64,000 nt of DNA from Idiomarina loihiensis (GTDB lineage: Bacteria; Pseudomonadota; Gammaproteobacteria; Enterobacterales; Alteromonadaceae): contig NZ_CP074112.1 in the NCBI RefSeq assembly GCF_024584785.1, positions 434,001 to 498,000 on the forward strand. The letters run 5' to 3'. A program made the translations under genes and the position numbers. Of the stretch, positions 60,358 through 64,000 are shown piece after piece; within the stretch, counting starts at the first letter, position 1, and the number at the start of each line of letters is the position of its first letter. The notes below the pieces were generated by a model. That model was not told the DNA's origin. It was given only the letters and a program-made list of their open reading frames with translations, and did no database searches.

Positions 60358-61188
60358 TTACATCGAAAGCAGAATATCTCTCACCACGCGGCTACCAAAA
60401 TAAGCGAGTGTCAGAATACCGCTACCAACCACACTAGCGATAACTAAGCTGCGTCCGCGTACCTTTCTAACACGATGGAAAAATAGCACCATGGCGTAGA
60501 TGATTAACGCGATGAAGGTAAGGATGGTTTTGTGAGCTTGACCTTGTTCAAACATGTTGTCGAGAAAGATAAAGCCACTGCTAATAGCCAACAACAACAT
60601 CAAGGTACCGGTCGCAACCAACCGAAAAAAGTAACGCTCTACGGTCATGAGCGGCGGAAAGTAACCTGTTAGTAAGTTACTGCGATGATGTTTGAGTAAA
60701 TAGGTAAGATAAAGAATTTGTACCGCATATAAACTCGCGAGTACTAGCACTGCGTAGGCCAGTAGTGACAAGACGATGTGAATGGCTAGACCATTCGCAA
60801 TATCAACGCTAGCACCCCAATTAACCGGGCTAGCTACCATCAGCACCAGACTGACTGCGGCAAAAATGTAAATGATAGGACGCAATAGCAGGCTGTTGGC
60901 ACGCTTATTCTTAACTAAAGTGAGCGCGCTCAATAAAAACGCTACGGTGCTTAAACTGCTGGTTATATTCAAATGCTCAAAGTCGTCACTTTTCAGGTAG
61001 CTCCATAATAAGCCAGCATGACAAAGCAGTGCCGCAAACGGCAATAACCACTGCCAGCGTACCGCTTGAGCACGGGTGAGACCTCGCCAAACCACAATGG
61101 CGCTAACCACATAGAGAGCTAACGTAATTAAAAGCAAGATAATCATAGGTATCATCAGCATTGAAACAAGTAAACCTAGTATATGCAT
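60358..61188 (-). CDS. ypjD: YpjD, CcsA-type cytochrome c assembly family membrane protein
   Basis: About 277 residues from ATG 61186-61188 (a TTG at 61206 would add 6). About eight membrane segments; the family core is GASVDIANGLAIHIVLSLLAYAVLVLASLYAVQILYLTYLLKHH with the conserved His. YpjD is encoded beside ffh in many gammaproteobacteria and its function is not established; it lacks the Trp-rich haem-binding WWD block of true CcsA. Divergent from ffh. Confidence 0.85.
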   Translation of the reverse strand: MHILGLLVSMLMIPMIILLLITLALYVVSAIVVWRGLTRAQAVRWQWLLPFAALLCHAGLLWSYLKSDDFEHLNITSSLSTVAFLLSALTLVKNKRANSLLLRPIIYIFAAVSLVLMVASPVNWGASVDIANGLAIHIVLSLLAYAVLVLASLYAVQILYLTYLLKHHRSNLLTGYFPPLMTVERYFFRLVATGTLMLLLAISSGFIFLDNMFEQGQAHKTILTFIALIIYAMVLFFHRVRKVRGRSLVIASVVGSGILTLAYFGSRVVRDILLSM

Positions 61189-61288
61189 TGTTGTTGCTAA
61201 ACCCAATAGGATCAGGAAACTTTGCTTGAATTAAGATATACTCGGCGCAATATGGTCAACAACCCAGATAGAAAGTGGATGCATTGGC

Positions 61289-62662
61289 ATGTTTGAAAAT
61301 TTAAGTGAACGTTTATCCCAGTCGTTACGCAACATCAGCGGGCGTGGTCGATTAACGGAAGAAAACATTAAAGAAACCTTGCGTGAAGTGCGAATGGCAC
61401 TGCTCGAGGCCGACGTGGCGTTACCGGTGGTGCGTGAATTTGTCGCACGGGTAAAAGAACAAGCTGTGGGTGCTGAGGTGAATAAAAGCCTGACGCCAGG
61501 GCAAGTGTTCTTAAAGATTGTTCAAAAAGAGCTTGAGCATGCGATGGGGGATGGCAATGTCCCACTTAACCTAGCTACGCAGCCGCCGGCCGTGGTGTTG
61601 ATGGCTGGCTTACAAGGTGCGGGTAAAACCACCAGTGTGGGTAAGCTAGCGCGCTATTTACGCGAAAAGCAAAAGAAAAAAGTGTTAGTGGTGAGTGCGG
61701 ACGTCTACCGTCCTGCAGCGATTAAGCAGTTAGAAACCCTAGCAGCGGAAGTTGAAGTTGAGTTTTTTCCATCAGACATAAGTCAGCAGCCTGTTGCCAT
61801 TGCCGAGGCTGCCATCGCGCATGCCCGCAAAAAGTTTATGGATGTGGTGTTGGTGGATACTGCCGGACGAACCGCAATTGATGAACAGATGATGGCGGAA
61901 ATCAAACAGTTGCATGCGGCCATCAAGCCAATTGAGACGCTGTTTGTGGTAGATGCCATGACTGGTCAAGATGCGGCAAATACCGCTAAGGCGTTTAGCG
62001 AAGCGCTGCCATTAACCGGGGTGGTGCTGACTAAAACAGATGGTGATGCTCGCGGCGGTGCTGCTTTATCGATTCGTCATATTACTGGCCAGCCCATTAA
62101 GTTCTTGGGGGTTGGCGAAAAGAATACTGCGTTAGAACCGTTCCATCCTGAGCGGGTAGCTTCGCGAATTTTAGGGATGGGCGATGTGCTCTCCTTGATT
62201 GACGAACTTGAACAAAAAGTTGATAAAGCGAAAGCTGAGAAAGTAGCCAAAAAGGTCATGAAAGAAGGTAAGTTTTCGTTAGAAGACTTCCGCGACCAGT
62301 TGGCGCAGATGCGTGATATGGGCGGCATGATGGGGCTGATGGATAAATTGCCGGGGATGGGCAATATGTCAGCACAAATGAAAGGCCAACTTGACGATAA
62401 AGTAACGGTTCGGATGGAGGCTATCATCAACTCCATGACTCCGAAAGAGCGAGAGCATCCAGATTTAATCAAGGGCTCTCGCAAGCGTCGAATCGCGACT
62501 GGGTCTGGTACTCAAGTGCAAGACGTGAACAAATTGCTGAAGCAATTTATGCAGATGCAAAAGATGATGAAGAAAATGAAAGGTGGCGGAATGGCAAAAA
62601 TGATGCGCGGCCTAGGTGGCATGGGTGGTAAATTACCGCCAGGCATGTTCCCCAAACGCTAG
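61289..62662 (+). CDS. ffh: Signal recognition particle protein Ffh
   Basis: 457 residues. N domain (MFENLSERLSQSLRNISGRGRLTEENIKETLREVR), SRP GTPase with the GLQGAGKTT P-loop near 106-114, the TDGDARGGAALS motif, and the Met-rich M domain (QMRDMGGMMGLMDKLPGMGNM; MQMQKMMKKMKGGGMAKMMRG) that binds signal peptides and 4.5S RNA. Confidence 0.98.
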   Translation: MFENLSERLSQSLRNISGRGRLTEENIKETLREVRMALLEADVALPVVREFVARVKEQAVGAEVNKSLTPGQVFLKIVQKELEHAMGDGNVPLNLATQPPAVVLMAGLQGAGKTTSVGKLARYLREKQKKKVLVVSADVYRPAAIKQLETLAAEVEVEFFPSDISQQPVAIAEAAIAHARKKFMDVVLVDTAGRTAIDEQMMAEIKQLHAAIKPIETLFVVDAMTGQDAANTAKAFSEALPLTGVVLTKTDGDARGGAALSIRHITGQPIKFLGVGEKNTALEPFHPERVASRILGMGDVLSLIDELEQKVDKAKAEKVAKKVMKEGKFSLEDFRDQLAQMRDMGGMMGLMDKLPGMGNMSAQMKGQLDDKVTVRMEAIINSMTPKEREHPDLIKGSRKRRIATGSGTQVQDVNKLLKQFMQMQKMMKKMKGGGMAKMMRGLGGMGGKLPPGMFPKR

Positions 62663-62669
62663 ACAAAAC

Positions 62670-62697
62670 TTGCATTTCGTACAAATTTCGGTAAAAT
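62670..62697 (+). promoter_or_regulatory. Sigma-70 promoter of rpsP-rimM-trmD
   Basis: TTGCAT at 62670-62675, 16-bp spacer, TAAAAT at 62692-62697. Confidence 0.65.
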
Positions 62698-62703
62698 TGC
62701 GCG

Positions 62704-62729
62704 GCTCTTCGACCTAGGTCGGAGCTTTT
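62704..62729 (+). promoter_or_regulatory. Leader hairpin before rpsP (possible attenuator)
   Basis: GCTC-TT-CGAC (62704-62713) pairs with GTCG-GAGC (62718-62725) around CTAG, with a TT bulge, followed by TTTTATTATTT. It could be a weak attenuator or the terminator of ffh. Confidence 0.5.
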
Positions 62730-62767
62730 ATTATTTACTTAACATTAAAACTGTATCGAGGAACGTA

Positions 62768-63016
62768 ATGGTAACCATTCGTTTACAACGTGGTGGCGCT
62801 AAAAAACGCCCATTCTACCAAATGGTAGTTACTGACAGTCGCAATGCCCGCGACGGTCGTTTTATTGAAAATGTAGGCTTCTTCAACCCACTAGCTCGTG
62901 GTCAAGAAGAAACCTTACGCGTAGATTTAGATCGTGTTGACCACTGGGTTGGTACTGGCGCGACTTTATCTGAGCGTGTAGCTAAGTTAGTTAAAGACGC
63001 TCGCAAAGCGGCTTAA
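62768..63016 (+). CDS. rpsP: 30S ribosomal protein S16
   Basis: 82 residues; [41 protein letters not shown] is the S16 signature. First gene of the conserved rpsP-rimM-trmD operon, 24 bp before rimM. Confidence 0.99.
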   Translation: MVTIRLQRGGAKKRPFYQMVVTDSRNARDGRFIENVGFFNPLARGQEETLRVDLDRVDHWVGTGATLSERVAKLVKDARKAA

Positions 63017-63039
63017 TTTTTATTTCGCATTAGGTAGCT

Positions 63040-63570
63040 ATGAGCACAACATCTGAAACAGTAGTACTTGGTCAACTTGGTGCCGTATACGGTGTAAAAG
63101 GTTGGCTTAAGGTGCAAAGCTATACCGACGATGCGGAAGCCATTTTTACATACAGCCCTTGGCAAATTGTAATCCAAGGCAAGCAGCAAACAGTCACGGT
63201 CGAAGAATGGCGTCGACATAATAAAGGACTGATTGCGAAGTTGGCTGGCATTGAAGATCGGGACCAAGCTCATTTAATGACTGGTGCTGACATCATTATC
63301 CCAGCAGAACAATTGCCAGAATTGCCAGCGGATGAATTTTACTGGCGCGACCTTATTGGTATGACTGTAGTGAACACTGACGGTTATAACATGGGGGTAG
63401 TTGACCAGATTATGGCCACAGCATCGAATGATGTGATGGTGGTGAAAGCGAACAATAATGATGCGTTTGGTCGCACTGAACGTTTGATTCCGTTTATTCA
63501 GAGTCAATATGTGCAGTCAGTAGATAAAACAGCTCAGCGCATTATTGTTGATTGGCCGTCGGATTTTTAA
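63040..63570 (+). CDS. rimM: Ribosome maturation factor RimM
   Basis: 176 residues. [23 protein letters not shown] at the N-terminus, [34 protein letters not shown], and the PRC-barrel part ([41 protein letters not shown]). Helps assemble the 30S head. Overlaps trmD by one base (TAATG). Confidence 0.97.
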   Translation: MSTTSETVVLGQLGAVYGVKGWLKVQSYTDDAEAIFTYSPWQIVIQGKQQTVTVEEWRRHNKGLIAKLAGIEDRDQAHLMTGADIIIPAEQLPELPADEFYWRDLIGMTVVNTDGYNMGVVDQIMATASNDVMVVKANNNDAFGRTERLIPFIQSQYVQSVDKTAQRIIVDWPSDF

Positions 63571-64000
63571 TGACTAAACAATTACAGGTAGGGGTGATTA
63601 GCCTTTTTCCTGAAATGTTTCAAGCCATTACCGACAACGGTGTGACCGGCAGGGCGGTTCGTGACGGGTTATTGGATATTCATCTGATTAATCCGCGTGA
63701 TTTTACCCACGACCGGCATCGTACCGTTGATGACCGTCCCTATGGAGGCGGGCCAGGCATGTTAATGATGGTGCAGCCGCTCACTGATGCGATTGCAGCA
63801 GCCAAACAGCAGCTTGGGGCCGATGCTAAGGTGATTTATTTATCACCTCAGGGTCGCAAGTTGGATCATGCTGGAGTTAAGCAATTAGCTCAGTATAGCC
63901 AACTTATCCTAATCGCCGGTCGCTACGAAGGCATTGATGAACGAGTGATTACTCGTCATGTTGATGAAGAATGGTCGATTGGAGATTACGTGTTAAGTGG
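63570..64000 (+). CDS. trmD: tRNA (guanine-N1)-methyltransferase TrmD (N-terminal part)
   Basis: SPOUT enzyme that makes m1G37 in tRNA. 143 codons are readable from ATG 63570 to the window end, with no stop. [40 protein letters not shown], and [14 protein letters not shown]...[10 protein letters not shown] are TrmD motifs, including the trefoil-knot SAM site. The rest of the gene lies beyond the window. Confidence 0.97.
   Translation, partial: MTKQLQVGVISLFPEMFQAITDNGVTGRAVRDGLLDIHLINPRDFTHDRHRTVDDRPYGGGPGMLMMVQPLTDAIAAAKQQLGADAKVIYLSPQGRKLDHAGVKQLAQYSQLILIAGRYEGIDERVITRHVDEEWSIGDYVLS

Overview
The window is chromosomal DNA of a gammaproteobacterium, most likely a marine one of the Alteromonadales type (Idiomarinaceae-like is my best guess; no rRNA is present to settle it). 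The support is gene order: valS-holC-pepA/lptF-lptG, rnr-rlmB/rpsF-priB-rpsR-rplI-dnaB, the S10 ribosomal operon, rnm-yciO-scpA-scpB-rluB, recX-alaS-csrA, a sodium-pumping oxaloacetate decarboxylase (oadGAB), and ypjD/ffh-rpsP-rimM-trmD. Sodium-linked energetics and a BCCT osmolyte carrier fit a saline habitat.

Layout. 1-8256: end of rraB, then valS, holC and pepA on the minus strand, divergent lptF-lptG, an RDD membrane protein and tRNA-Leu(CAA). 8257-15700: an accessory island directly behind tRNA-Leu, made of Rhs polymorphic-toxin debris, candidate immunity genes, a lipoprotein with a zinc-protease motif, one IS256-family element, one IS3-family element and a remnant of a second IS3-type element. 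15719-25172: core genes (rnr, rlmB, the rpsF-rplI ribosomal operon, an ECF sigma factor module, dnaB, zur). 25249-29813: secreted amidase, dusA, a small secreted protein and a 36-residue peptide behind a strong sigma-54 promoter match, and an M19 dipeptidase. 29821-35216: repeats, S10 promoter and leader, and the 11-gene S10 operon from rpsJ to rpsQ, which ends in a terminator and is not followed by rplN. 35287-46508: BCCT carrier and porin, fadH, rnm, yciO, scpAB, rluB, an agmatine deiminase-like enzyme and a SIMPL lipoprotein. 46593-50684: recX-alaS (no recA beside it), csrA, tRNA-Ser(GCT) and two identical tRNA-Arg(ACG). 50715-64000: an 11-bp tandem repeat, oadGAB, a cytoplasmic hybrid kinase overlapping a tiny membrane protein, gshA, a lysozyme-fold lipoprotein, a CNNM transporter, ypjD, ffh, rpsP, rimM and the start of trmD.

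Most of the window is housekeeping. The unusual parts are the Rhs 'graveyard' at 8257-15600, where at least four toxin C-terminal/immunity pieces are strung together without full-length Rhs proteins; the sigma-54-driven small secreted protein and peptide at 28005-28499; the break of the ribosomal cluster exactly at the S10/spc boundary; and the soluble hybrid kinase translationally coupled to a small membrane protein. No CRISPR array, prophage or rRNA operon was seen.
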